NCBI GenBank assembly: GCA_964579575.1
Contig: CAZOGL010000003.1
Coordinates: 13,250 to 77,249 of the forward strand
Reading direction: 5' to 3'
Source: CAVEFW01 sp964579575
GTDB taxonomy: Bacteria > Actinomycetota > Coriobacteriia > Coriobacteriales > Eggerthellaceae
Length of the DNA stretch: 64,000 nt
Shown: piece after piece, positions 42,423-50,017 of the stretch
Numbering within the stretch: the first letter of the stretch is position 1
Layout: every line of letters starts with the position of its first letter
The notes under the pieces: model-generated
Database searches by the model: none
Seen by the model: only the letters and a program-made list of their open reading frames with translations
Told to the model about the DNA's origin: nothing
Translations under genes and position numbers: made by a program

Positions 42423-43193
42423 ATGATTATCAAGAAATCGCCTGCCGAGATCGAAGCGATGAAGGAGGCGGGTCGCGTTTCTGCAAAGGTTCTTCGCGAG
42501 GCGGGTCGCATCGTAGAACCCGGTATTTCCACCTTGGAGATTGACTCCTTCGTCGAGCGTATGATTCGTCTTGAGGGCGGCATCCCGTCATTTAAGGGCC
42601 TCTATGGATTCCCTGGATCAATCTGCGCTTCCGTAAACGATCAGATTGTCCATGGCATTCCCAGTGAGAACGTGATTCTCAAGGAGGGGGATATTCTCTC
42701 CATCGATACGGGCGCAACCGTCGATGGTTGGGTTGGCGACAACGCGTGGACCTATCCTGTTGGCAAGGTCTCTCCCGAGGTCGAACATCTTCTTGAGGTT
42801 ACCGAGAAGTGCATGTGGGCGGGACTTGACGCGGCTCGCGTCGGCAATCGTCTCGGTGACATCGGGTATGCCGTGCAAAGCCTCGCGGAGGCACAGGGTT
42901 ACGGTGTTGTTCGCGAGTATGTGGGTCACGGAGTCGGTCACGTCATGCATGAGGACCCCAACGTTCCCAACTTTGGCCACAAGCATACGGGTATTCACCT
43001 GGAGGCTGGCATGGTATTGGCCATCGAGCCTATGATCAACATGGGAACATACAAGACCAAACAGATGGCTGACGGTTGGACCGTGGTCACACGCGACCGC
43101 AAGCCTTCGGCTCACTTTGAGAAGATGGTGGCTATCACTGAGGAGGGCCCCGTTATTATTACCACCGAACCTGACCACAAGCGTCCGGTGTAG
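42423..43193 (+). CDS. map: Methionine aminopeptidase
   Basis: 256 residues, removes N-terminal methionine cotranslationally. The pita-bread dimetal site is complete: IDTGATVDGWVGDNAW (two Asp), GHGVGHVMHEDP (His), LAIEPM (Glu) and ITEEGPVII (Glu). ATG at 42423 after GAAGGTATT. In most bacteria map follows adk in the spc operon; here it is far from adk (17602-18228). nadK follows after 34 nt, so the two may be cotranscribed. Confidence 0.96.
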   Translation: MIIKKSPAEIEAMKEAGRVSAKVLREAGRIVEPGISTLEIDSFVERMIRLEGGIPSFKGLYGFPGSICASVNDQIVHGIPSENVILKEGDILSIDTGATVDGWVGDNAWTYPVGKVSPEVEHLLEVTEKCMWAGLDAARVGNRLGDIGYAVQSLAEAQGYGVVREYVGHGVGHVMHEDPNVPNFGHKHTGIHLEAGMVLAIEPMINMGTYKTKQMADGWTVVTRDRKPSAHFEKMVAITEEGPVIITTEPDHKRPV

Positions 43194-43227
43194 CGCGGTT
43201 CCCCTGACGACAAGAAGGTATTTTGAT

Positions 43228-44211
43228 ATGAGAGTTTTGGTGGTGGTGAACTCTGACAGCCCCCAGGCGCGAGAGTCGTCTGTGCTGTTGTCTCGGTATC
43301 TGTCCTCCCAGGACATCGACCATGTGGTCTTTGTATCTGATGACCTTCCTTCTTTCGGGCCTCCTGCGGGCATGGGTTTGCCTCGGGAGGTGCAAGACGA
43401 CCCCCGCTTCCTTGACCCGTTCACCTTGGCGGTTGTCTTGGGCGGTGACGGGACGATTTTGCGCACTGCGCGCATGGTCGCCAACGAGGGAACGCCGATT
43501 CTCGGTTTGAACTACGGGCATCTCGGATTTCTCGCAGAGGAGTTCAACGGCAGCATCGTTGAGGCGGTCTCATCCGCCTTGGCGGGCGATTTGTGCTATG
43601 ACCGGCGCGCCAATTTACGCATCGATGTCATATGCGATGACGATTGCCAAAAATGCGGCGGATGCCACAAGTGCCACGATTGCCTCGACGTGCATGGAAC
43701 GACGAGGCGCACCCATGACGGGCGCAGTACAAAAACGGGCGGTCAGCGCTGTTTCTTCGCTCTCAACGAGGTTGCGATCCAGCGTAACGAGTCGGGACTC
43801 ATCGTCGATTTCGGGTTGAGCGTCTCCGATGACGAGGTCATGAAGATGCGTGGAGACGGGGTTGTCGTTTCCAGCGCGACGGGGTCCACTGCCTACTCCC
43901 TGTCGGCGGGCGGCCCTCTTGTTGCCCCCGGCCACCGTGGGCTTATCGTTGTTCCGCTCAACCCCCACACCCTCATGTCGCGCGCGATAGTCACCGGAGA
44001 GCAGGACGTGGTGGAAGTTAACGTGTCCAACGATCACAACCGCACCAATATCGCCTTGTTTGCCGATGGCAACAAGCTTCCCATCGACTCCCAGGTTCGG
44101 CGCGTGGTGGTTCGCCGCGGCGAAATTCCCACAACCCTCATCCATTTCAACGAGAACCATTTCTACCGGAAGGCCGCTGAGGTGTTCTTCCGCGAGTCTC
44201 GTTGTTACTAG
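43228..44211 (+). CDS. nadK: NAD kinase with cysteine-rich insertion
   Basis: 327 residues; makes NADP from NAD. The family motifs are present: VVLGGDGTILRTAR (GGDG at 72-75), LGLNYGHLGFLAE, ALNEVAIQRN and SSATGSTAYSLSAGGP. Between the strand ending RIDVI (about 135) and ALNE (about 178) lies an insert absent from ordinary NAD kinases, carrying Cys136, 140, 143, 146, 149 and 152 plus two His, then a basic linker and Cys175. It looks like a zinc knuckle or metal/redox site next to the NAD-binding region. The start at 43228 has AGAAGG. The stop codon region is repeated downstream. Confidence 0.9.
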   Translation: MRVLVVVNSDSPQARESSVLLSRYLSSQDIDHVVFVSDDLPSFGPPAGMGLPREVQDDPRFLDPFTLAVVLGGDGTILRTARMVANEGTPILGLNYGHLGFLAEEFNGSIVEAVSSALAGDLCYDRRANLRIDVICDDDCQKCGGCHKCHDCLDVHGTTRRTHDGRSTKTGGQRCFFALNEVAIQRNESGLIVDFGLSVSDDEVMKMRGDGVVVSSATGSTAYSLSAGGPLVAPGHRGLIVVPLNPHTLMSRAIVTGEQDVVEVNVSNDHNRTNIALFADGNKLPIDSQVRRVVVRRGEIPTTLIHFNENHFYRKAAEVFFRESRCY

Positions 44212-44244
44212 CTGAGGTGGTCTTCCACGCTCCGTTGCTGCTAG
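44176..44244. repeat. Duplicated nadK 3' end including the stop codon
   Basis: GCTGAGGTGTTCTTCCGCG and following bases to TAG (44176-44211) recur as GCTGAGGTGGTCTTCC and following bases to TAG (44211-44244), with a 2-base deletion. A short GCGCGTTCAA triplication follows at about 44259-44290. Confidence 0.75.
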
Positions 44245-44346
44245 GGAACCCAAGGGTTCGAGCGCGTTCAAGCGCGTTCAAGCGCGTTCAGAACAAATGC
44301 TCAGGCGCGCTCAGCCATAGAGGGTCGTCCTCTTGTCGATAAAGCC

Positions 44347-44392
44347 CCAAACAACAAGGGGGACCGGTAATTCGGTCCCCCTTGTTGTTTGG
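44347..44392. terminator. Bidirectional terminator between nadK and DUF1846
   Basis: A perfect 20-bp inverted repeat (arm CCAAACAACAAGGGGGACCG) with a 6-base loop GTAATT, serving both convergent genes. The identical structure recurs at 44502-44547 on the other side of a 100-N gap. Confidence 0.9.
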
Positions 44393-44398
44393 ACGGCA

Positions 44399-44498
44399 NN
44401 NNNNNNNNNNNNNNNNNNNNNNNNNNNNNNNNNNNNNNNNNNNNNNNNNNNNNNNNNNNNNNNNNNNNNNNNNNNNNNNNNNNNNNNNNNNNNNNNNN
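44399..44498. other. Scaffold gap of 100 N with identical 55-bp flanks
   Basis: Bases 44344-44398 and 44499-44553 are identical over exactly 55 bp. As at 22536, this is the mark of a k = 55 contig overlap kept on both sides of a scaffold join. The true sequence may contain one terminator, or several copies around collapsed repeat. Confidence 0.85.
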
Positions 44499-44501
44499 GC
44501 C

Positions 44502-44547
44502 CCAAACAACAAGGGGGACCGGTAATTCGGTCCCCCTTGTTGTTTGG
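44502..44547. terminator. Second copy of the bidirectional terminator
   Basis: Identical to 44347-44392, within the 55-bp duplicated gap flank, so it may be an assembly copy rather than a second real terminator. Confidence 0.5.
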
Positions 44548-44585
44548 ACGGCAGTTTTGCCTTGTCTTGGACGGTTTTGTCTCGA

Positions 44586-46067
44586 CTAGCCGTGGAAGTA
44601 GCGATGCTTCTCGTATTTCGGCTCGCAGGTGACGTTGATGCCGAGGGTCTTGTACAGCTTCACGTCGGCGTTGCTCAAGATGACGCTGAAATGCGCGTGA
44701 CATCCGCGCAGCTCCTTGAGGCTCTCGATAGCCTTTGCGGCGAGGGGTTCGTTTGCGGAGGATAAGGCCAAGGCCACGAGCAGCTCGTCGGAATGGAGGC
44801 GGGGGTTCTTGGAGCCGAGGTGGGTCGACTTCAAATCGCAGATGGGGTCAAGGACCTCGTCGCTCATGATATAGGTGGCGTCATCGATACCCGCGACCGC
44901 CTTCAGGGAGTTCAAAAGGACCGAGGAGGCAGCGCCAAGGCGGGTGGAGGTGCGACCAGTGATAACACGGCCATCATCCAACTCCAGGGCGCCGGCGGGT
45001 TTGCCCGTGGCTTCCTCTTTAAGCAGGGCAGCGCTTCGTGCCGGAAGGATGTTGGCGTTGACATCGGCCTTTTGCATAAGCATCTCGAGGGTTTTGACCT
45101 CATCGGAGGGAGTCCCGGACATCTTCTCGTTGACCGCTGCGCGGAAGTAGCGACGGACAATCTCGCGACGCGATGCGTCACAGCAGGCGTCGTCGTCGAT
45201 GATGCCGTATCCCGCCATGTTGACGCCCATGTCAGTGGGGGATTGGTAGGGGCACTCGCCGAGAATTCCGGTCATGAGGCTGCGCAGGACGGGGAAGATT
45301 TCGACATCGCGGTTGTAATTGACGGTGACCTCACCATAGGCGTCGAGTTGGAAGGGGTCCACCATGTTCACGTCGTCGAGGTCGGCTGTCGCCGCCTCGT
45401 AGGCGATGTTAACCGGGTGGTTGAGGGGGAGGTTCCAAATGGGGAAGGTCTCATACTTCGCATAGCCAGCGTTGACACCGCGCTTGTGCTCGTGGTAGAG
45501 CTGGCTTAAGCATGTTGCCATCTTGCCGGAGCCAGGACCGGGGGCCGTGACGACCACGAGCGGTTTCGTGGTCTCGAGGAACTCGTTTTTGCCGAGGCCC
45601 TCCTCGCTCACGATGTGGTCGATGGCGTTGGGATAGCCGGCGATGGGGTATTGCAGTTTGCAGGTGATGCCGAGGTTGGCAAGGCGGTGGCGGAAGGCGT
45701 CGGCCAATTGCTGGCCGGCGTATTGGGTGACCATGACGCCACCGACGGCAAATCCCATGGAGCGGAAGATGTCCATAAGGCGCAACACGTCCTCATCGTA
45801 GGTGATGCCGTAATCGCCGCGGATCTTGCCTTGTTGGATGTGGTTTGCATTGACGGCGACGATGATCTCGACATCGTCGGAGATGCTTTGGAGCATGCGG
45901 ATCTTCACGTCGGGTTGGAAACCGGGAAGGACGCGGCTTGCGTGGTAGTCGTCAAACAACTTACCGCCGAATTCCAAGTAGAGTTTTCCGCCGAACTTGT
46001 CGATGCGCTCTCGAATGCGTTCTGCCTGCATCGTGATGTACTTATCGTTATCGAAGCCTATCCGCAT
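44586..46067 (-). CDS. UPF0371 / DUF1846 family protein
   Basis: 493 residues, full length for this conserved but uncharacterised family. It begins MRIGFDNDKYITMQAERIRER, with LYLEFGGKLFDDYHASRVLPG and VTAPGPGSGKMATCLSQLYHE, the last resembling a nucleotide-binding GPGSGK loop. It is soluble with no signal peptide. It is convergent with nadK and divergent from pyrG, so likely monocistronic. A minus-strand TATAAT (plus 46132-46137) is a probable -10. No function is assigned here. Confidence 0.88.
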   Translation of the reverse strand: MRIGFDNDKYITMQAERIRERIDKFGGKLYLEFGGKLFDDYHASRVLPGFQPDVKIRMLQSISDDVEIIVAVNANHIQQGKIRGDYGITYDEDVLRLMDIFRSMGFAVGGVMVTQYAGQQLADAFRHRLANLGITCKLQYPIAGYPNAIDHIVSEEGLGKNEFLETTKPLVVVTAPGPGSGKMATCLSQLYHEHKRGVNAGYAKYETFPIWNLPLNHPVNIAYEAATADLDDVNMVDPFQLDAYGEVTVNYNRDVEIFPVLRSLMTGILGECPYQSPTDMGVNMAGYGIIDDDACCDASRREIVRRYFRAAVNEKMSGTPSDEVKTLEMLMQKADVNANILPARSAALLKEEATGKPAGALELDDGRVITGRTSTRLGAASSVLLNSLKAVAGIDDATYIMSDEVLDPICDLKSTHLGSKNPRLHSDELLVALALSSANEPLAAKAIESLKELRGCHAHFSVILSNADVKLYKTLGINVTCEPKYEKHRYFHG

Positions 46068-46369
46068 GATATCCCCGTTCCTTTCCCTGCTTAGAAGCCG
46101 TCATCCCGTGGTGATTTACTACAACGTTCGTATTATAAGCGCCTTGTTCCTCCCTCCTGTCTTTGGATTACAAATGTGTTTCAAATTCGCGTGACGGAAT
46201 TTTTGGACTGTTTTTACCCCTAGAATGAAAAGGCGTTTGCGGGGCTTTTCGGATGGCTGAATTTCCCCGAGAGCGCAATTTTTTTTGCGGTCCCGTGGAC
46301 ACTTCAATCAATGACGGTGGCCGGGTTCCAACTTGGATGTTGGCCTTACCTGGACGGAGGAGTGTTCTA
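46068..46369. promoter_or_regulatory. Divergent promoter region of DUF1846 and pyrG
   Basis: 302 bp with no gene. It contains ATTATA at 46132-46137 (TATAAT on the minus strand for DUF1846), a GAAAAG/CTTTTC stem near 46227-46250 in the pyrG leader, and GCGCAATTTTTTTTGCG near 46275. The pyrG ribosome binding site GGACGGAGG ends at 46360. A leader-based attenuation of pyrG is conceivable but not demonstrated by these structures. Confidence 0.4.
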
Positions 46370-47971
46370 ATGACGAAACATATTATTGTTACGGGAGGCG
46401 TCGTTTCCTCTTTGGGGAAGGGTATCACGGCTGCATCTTTGGGCCACCTTCTCAAGGCGCGTGGCTACAAGGTCACGATGCAAAAAATGGATCCTTATCT
46501 CAATGTCGACCCAGGTACCATGAGTCCCTACCAGCATGGTGAGGTGTTCGTCACCGAGGACGGTCATGAGGGTGACCTCGATCTCGGTCACTATGAGCGC
46601 TTCATCGACGAGAACCTTTCCCGCGAGTCAAATTTCACCGCGGGCTCGATCTACAAGACCCTCATCGCCCGCGAACGTCGTGGCGATTTCCTCGGCGGCA
46701 CGGTCCAGGTCATCCCCCATGTGACGAACGCCATCAAGGAGCGTCTGTACCGCGTGGCTGAGCAATCTGGTGCCGACGTGGTCATCACCGAAATCGGCGG
46801 CACCATCGGCGACATCGAGGGCTTGCCCTTCATCGAGGCGGCGCGCCAGTTCAAGAAGGAGAAGCCGCTCGGTGACGTGTTGTTTGTTCACTGCACCTTC
46901 GTTCCTTACGTCGCCGCGGCCCACGAGGTCAAGACCAAGCCCACCCAACACTCCGTTAAGGAGTTGCGCAGCCTCGGCGTCCAACCCGACTTCATCGTGT
47001 GTCGATCCGACCATGCAATATCTGACAAGGTGCGTGAGAAGATCGCGCTGTTTTGCGACGTTGCCGCAAGCGAGGTCCTTTCCTGCGTAGACGCCTCCAC
47101 CATCTACGAGGTGCCGATCAACCTGTATAAACAGGGTTTCGATGCGAAGGTACTCACCAAGCTCGGCCTTGTTGCCAATCCCATCGACCTCGATCCCCTC
47201 AAGGCCTTCCTCGCAGCGCGTAAGAAGTGCAAGGAGCGCGTGGACATCGCCATTGTCGGCAAGTACACCGCTTTGCCCGACGCCTACCTCTCCGTCATCG
47301 AGGCCTTGGGGCATGCCGGTGTGTACCACGGTCACAAGGTTGAGGTGCACCTCATCGATGGCGAGACTTTGACCGAGGATAACGTGGAGGAATCTCTCGG
47401 CAAGATGAACGGCATCCTTGTCCCCGGTGGCTTTGGCCAACGCGCCTTCGAGGGCAAGATCCTCGGCGTGAAGTACGCCCGTGAGAACAACGTCCCGTTT
47501 TTGGGCATCTGTCTCGGTTTGCAAGCCGCGGTGTGCGAGTTCGCGCGCAACGTGGCAGGGCTGGAAGGGGCCACAAGCGCCGAGTTTGACGAGAACGCGG
47601 CCTATCCCGTCATCGATCTCATGCCCGAGCAGGAAGATGTCGAGAACAAGGGCGGCACGATGCGTTTGGGTGCCTATCCTTGTAAGGTGGTGCCCGATAC
47701 CAAGGCGTATGCGGCTTACGGTGGGCCTATCGTCTACGAGCGCCATCGCCATCGCTATGAGGTGAACAATGCGTTCCGTGACGTCTTGACTGATGCCGGA
47801 CTCATGATCAGCGGTTTGTCCCCTGATGAGCGCCTTATCGAGATGATTGAGATTCCCGATCATCCGTGGTTTGTGGCAAGCCAGGCGCACCCCGAGTTCA
47901 GGAGCCGTCCGACCCGTCCTCATCCCCTGTTCCGCGATTTTGTCGGCGCCGCCATCGCCAACGCGAAGTAA
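46370..47971 (+). CDS. pyrG: CTP synthase
   Basis: 533 residues, converts UTP to CTP with glutamine. N-terminal synthetase domain MTKHIIVTGGVVSSLGKGI and QKMDPYLNVDPGTMSPYQHG; C-terminal class I glutaminase with nucleophile Cys in GICLGLQ and the His-Glu pair late in the domain (SQAHPEFRSRPTRPHPLF). The start at 46370 has GGACGGAGG. The end (IANAK then TAA) is the first unit of a four-fold 21-bp repeat. A terminator overlaps the xerD promoter. Confidence 0.97.
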   Translation: MTKHIIVTGGVVSSLGKGITAASLGHLLKARGYKVTMQKMDPYLNVDPGTMSPYQHGEVFVTEDGHEGDLDLGHYERFIDENLSRESNFTAGSIYKTLIARERRGDFLGGTVQVIPHVTNAIKERLYRVAEQSGADVVITEIGGTIGDIEGLPFIEAARQFKKEKPLGDVLFVHCTFVPYVAAAHEVKTKPTQHSVKELRSLGVQPDFIVCRSDHAISDKVREKIALFCDVAASEVLSCVDASTIYEVPINLYKQGFDAKVLTKLGLVANPIDLDPLKAFLAARKKCKERVDIAIVGKYTALPDAYLSVIEALGHAGVYHGHKVEVHLIDGETLTEDNVEESLGKMNGILVPGGFGQRAFEGKILGVKYARENNVPFLGICLGLQAAVCEFARNVAGLEGATSAEFDENAAYPVIDLMPEQEDVENKGGTMRLGAYPCKVVPDTKAYAAYGGPIVYERHRHRYEVNNAFRDVLTDAGLMISGLSPDERLIEMIEIPDHPWFVASQAHPEFRSRPTRPHPLFRDFVGAAIANAK

Positions 47972-48036
47972 CATATCGCCAACGCGAAGTAGCATATCGC
48001 CAACGTGAAGTAGCATATCGCCAACGTGAAGTAGCG
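47954..48036. repeat. Four tandem 21-bp copies of the pyrG end including the stop codon
   Basis: Units ATCGCCAACGCGAAGTAACA(T) begin at 47954, 47975, 47996 and 48017. The first includes the real TAA stop; the others carry TAG at the same place, in the pyrG frame. Units 3 and 4 share a C-to-T change. Confidence 0.95.
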
Positions 48037-48081
48037 CAAGACGACAAAGACCAGACAACAAAGACCCTCCATGCGCCTCGT

Positions 48082-48112
48082 CCCCGTTTCGTTGGACGGG
48101 GCGCCCCTTTTT
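48082..48112 (+). terminator. pyrG terminator overlapping the xerD promoter
   Basis: CCCCGT/ACGGGG stem followed by GCGCCCCTTTTT. The xerD -35 hexamer lies in the loop, so termination and initiation signals overlap. Confidence 0.55.
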
Positions 48113-48120
48113 CCTATAAT
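48092..48120 (+). promoter_or_regulatory. xerD promoter, leaderless arrangement
   Basis: -35 TTGGAC (48092-48097), exact 17-bp spacer, -10 TATAAT (48115-48120). The xerD ATG is at 48127, where transcription should start, and there is no ribosome binding site, so the mRNA is predicted to be leaderless. Confidence 0.75.
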
Positions 48121-48126
48121 GGGCGC

Positions 48127-49053
48127 ATGGATACCTACCTCAAAGAGTTCTTGGACTATTTGCGCGTCGAGCGGGGAAGTTCGTCGAACACCATCGCTGC
48201 CTATCGACGCGATTTGGAGCTCTATCTGTTGTTTTTGCGCCGTGAGGGCATATCCGACTTGTTGGACGTGACTCGAGACGAGATCGCTTTGTTCGAGGGG
48301 TGGCTCGTCGAGGGCAAGCCGGGGTATCTGCCCGATGGTGCGTTGTGTGATCCGGAGAAGCCGTCCACGCGTATGCGCCGGTTGTCTGCGGTCAAAGGGC
48401 TTCATAAGTTCCTCGTTCGCGAGGAGTACACCGCGAAGAATCCCTCCGACTTGATACAACCCTCGAAGCTTCCCCAACGACTTCCTGACGTCTTGTCTGT
48501 CGCTAAGGTCGAGGCCCTGCTCGAACAGCCTTTTCCCCAAACGCCTACGGGGTTGCGGGATCGTGCGATCTTGGAGGTCCTCTATGGGTGCGGATTGCGT
48601 GTGAGCGAGCTTACGGGGCTCGATGGGGGAGACGTGTTCTTCGACGAGGGGTACTTGCGGGTCACGGGCAAGGGAAACAAGATGCGCATCGCCCCGCTTG
48701 TCGGAGCGGCGGCCCGAGCGTTGAGCGCCTATCTATCGGAAGGACGTCCCGCTCTTGAGGCAAAGGCGAAATCTCGTTGTCCCGCAGTGTTCCTCAATGG
48801 GCGCGGAGGGCGGCTTTCTCGCCAATCGGTCCACAGCATTTGCTCCCGGGCAGGTCTTGCGGTGGGGATCGAGAACCTTCATCCCCACACCTTGCGTCAT
48901 TCCTTTGCGACCCACCTTTTGGAGGGCGGCGCGGACTTGCGCGTCATCCAAGAGATGCTTGGACATGCGGACATCTCCACGACCCAGATCTATACCCATG
49001 TGTCTCGCGCCCATATTCGCGAGGAGTATTTGAGCGCCCACCCTCGCGCGTAG
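48127..49053 (+). CDS. xerD: Tyrosine recombinase XerD/XerC family
   Basis: 308 residues. N-terminal SAM-like DNA-binding domain (about 1-105, with a 15-20 residue insert near 62-80) and the catalytic domain with Arg158, Lys182, His254, Arg257, His280 and Tyr289. The start at 48127 is chosen because it gives the conserved beginning and matches the predicted transcript start. Xer recombinases resolve chromosome dimers at dif; which of XerC or XerD this is cannot be decided without the partner, though the position after pyrG fits many Gram-positive genomes. No dif site was recognised. Confidence 0.9.
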   Translation: MDTYLKEFLDYLRVERGSSSNTIAAYRRDLELYLLFLRREGISDLLDVTRDEIALFEGWLVEGKPGYLPDGALCDPEKPSTRMRRLSAVKGLHKFLVREEYTAKNPSDLIQPSKLPQRLPDVLSVAKVEALLEQPFPQTPTGLRDRAILEVLYGCGLRVSELTGLDGGDVFFDEGYLRVTGKGNKMRIAPLVGAAARALSAYLSEGRPALEAKAKSRCPAVFLNGRGGRLSRQSVHSICSRAGLAVGIENLHPHTLRHSFATHLLEGGADLRVIQEMLGHADISTTQIYTHVSRAHIREEYLSAHPRA

Positions 49054-49200
49054 CCGCCGGCTCGCGATTTTCGTTGGGAGGTTGCAGCCAGCTCGCGAAT
49101 CACACCCTCGCGCGTAGCTGCAGGCTCGCGATTCCCACCCTCGCGCGTAGCCGCAGGCTCGCGATTCCCACCCTCGCGCATAGCTGTAGGCTCGCGGAGT
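49037..49200. repeat. Repeats of the xerD end including the stop codon
   Basis: CCCACCCTCGCGCGTAG (or close variants) with TAG at 49051 (real stop), 49115, 49148 and 49181; the last intervals are 33 bp, a multiple of three. A longer unit with GCTCGCGATT fills the period. A decayed copy continues to about 49250. Confidence 0.9.
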
Positions 49201-49250
49201 CCCACTCGAGGGGCTACCGCCGCCCAGCGATTCACATCCAGGGGCTAACT

Positions 49251-49503
49251 ATCACATAATCTAAAGCGTTGTCGCCGCCAATCCAGGACGCTGTCATTGG
49301 GACATTATCGTTTTTTCGTGCGCGTCGTCACAAAATTGTCACATAACTTTACCCGTGCATCTTGTGCTTCGTGCCGATGCTTGACACACCATGTGGTATA
49401 CTCAATTTCCCCCACATCGACCCACATCGATATAACCCCAGTTCAAAAGGCTCTTTCCTCAAACCACAATCTCCAAAAAACACGGCGTTTTCTCCAATTT
49501 AGA
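49251..49503. other. Spacer upstream of mraZ
   Basis: No gene. The region is AT-richer than its neighbours and contains an extended -10 candidate TGGTATACT at 49394-49402 and a duplicated CCCACATCGA at about 49412-49427. The main mraZ promoter follows at 49504. Confidence 0.4.
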
Positions 49504-49532
49504 TTGTAAAGTGGGAGAAAGTGGGATATTAT
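49504..49532 (+). promoter_or_regulatory. mraZ promoter with MraZ operator
   Basis: -35 TTGTAA (49504-49509), 17-bp spacer, -10 TATTAT (49527-49532). The spacer is filled by two copies of AAAGTGGGA (49508-49516 and 49518-49526), 10 bp apart, which match the known MraZ-binding repeats. MraZ bound here would block the promoter. Confidence 0.85.
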
Positions 49533-49580
49533 GGTCGAACCGAATCAAAGTCGCACTGCTGAGAGAGGAGGGCGGGCACC

Positions 49581-50009
49581 ATGGTAGAGTTGATGGGCGA
49601 GTATCGCCACAAGCTTGATTCCAAGGGCCGTCTTACCCTCCCCTCAAAGCTTCGTGCCGACCTTTCGGGAACTCTGGTAGTCATGGTCAACCCCAAGGAA
49701 GAATGTCTGTATGCGTTCACTTCGCAGCAGAATTTCGACGAGTGGATGGAGTCCGTCTTCGAGAAGGATGGCGGCTACAACGCGAGCAACTCCAAGCACG
49801 TCAACGTTCGTCGTGTGTTGAAGGCCCGCGCAACCAGCGTCGATATCGATAGCCAAAATCGCATCAACCTGAAGGACGACCAGTGTAAAACCGTCAAGAT
49901 CGACAAGGATGTCGTCCTTGTAGGCAATACGGGCTACTTTGAGATTTGGGACGCAAAGCGTTGGGATGAGTTCTGCGCTGAGGTGGATATCGCTTCCTAC
50001 TTCGACTAG
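49581..50009 (+). CDS. mraZ: Transcriptional regulator MraZ
   Basis: 142 residues, two AbrB-like DNA-binding repeats; forms a ring and represses its own dcw operon. MGEYRHKLDSKGRLTLPSKLR is the first repeat signature; the second is ATSVDIDSQNRINL. ATG at 49581 after GAGAGGAGGG. Target repeats lie in the promoter 50-70 bp upstream. It heads the division and cell-wall cluster and lies 8 nt before rsmH. Confidence 0.96.
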   Translation: MVELMGEYRHKLDSKGRLTLPSKLRADLSGTLVVMVNPKEECLYAFTSQQNFDEWMESVFEKDGGYNASNSKHVNVRRVLKARATSVDIDSQNRINLKDDQCKTVKIDKDVVLVGNTGYFEIWDAKRWDEFCAEVDIASYFD

Positions 50010-50017
50010 ACCCAGAC

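Noticed and set aside
44502..44547. A second independent terminator in tandem after nadK
   Set aside because: It lies wholly in the 55-bp duplicated flank of a scaffold gap, so it cannot be counted as a separate element; kept in the list at low confidence.
47866..48126. Upstream extension of xerD with a repeated RQREVAY peptide
   Set aside because: It is the pyrG repeat read in another frame; the promoter and conserved XerD start place translation at 48127.
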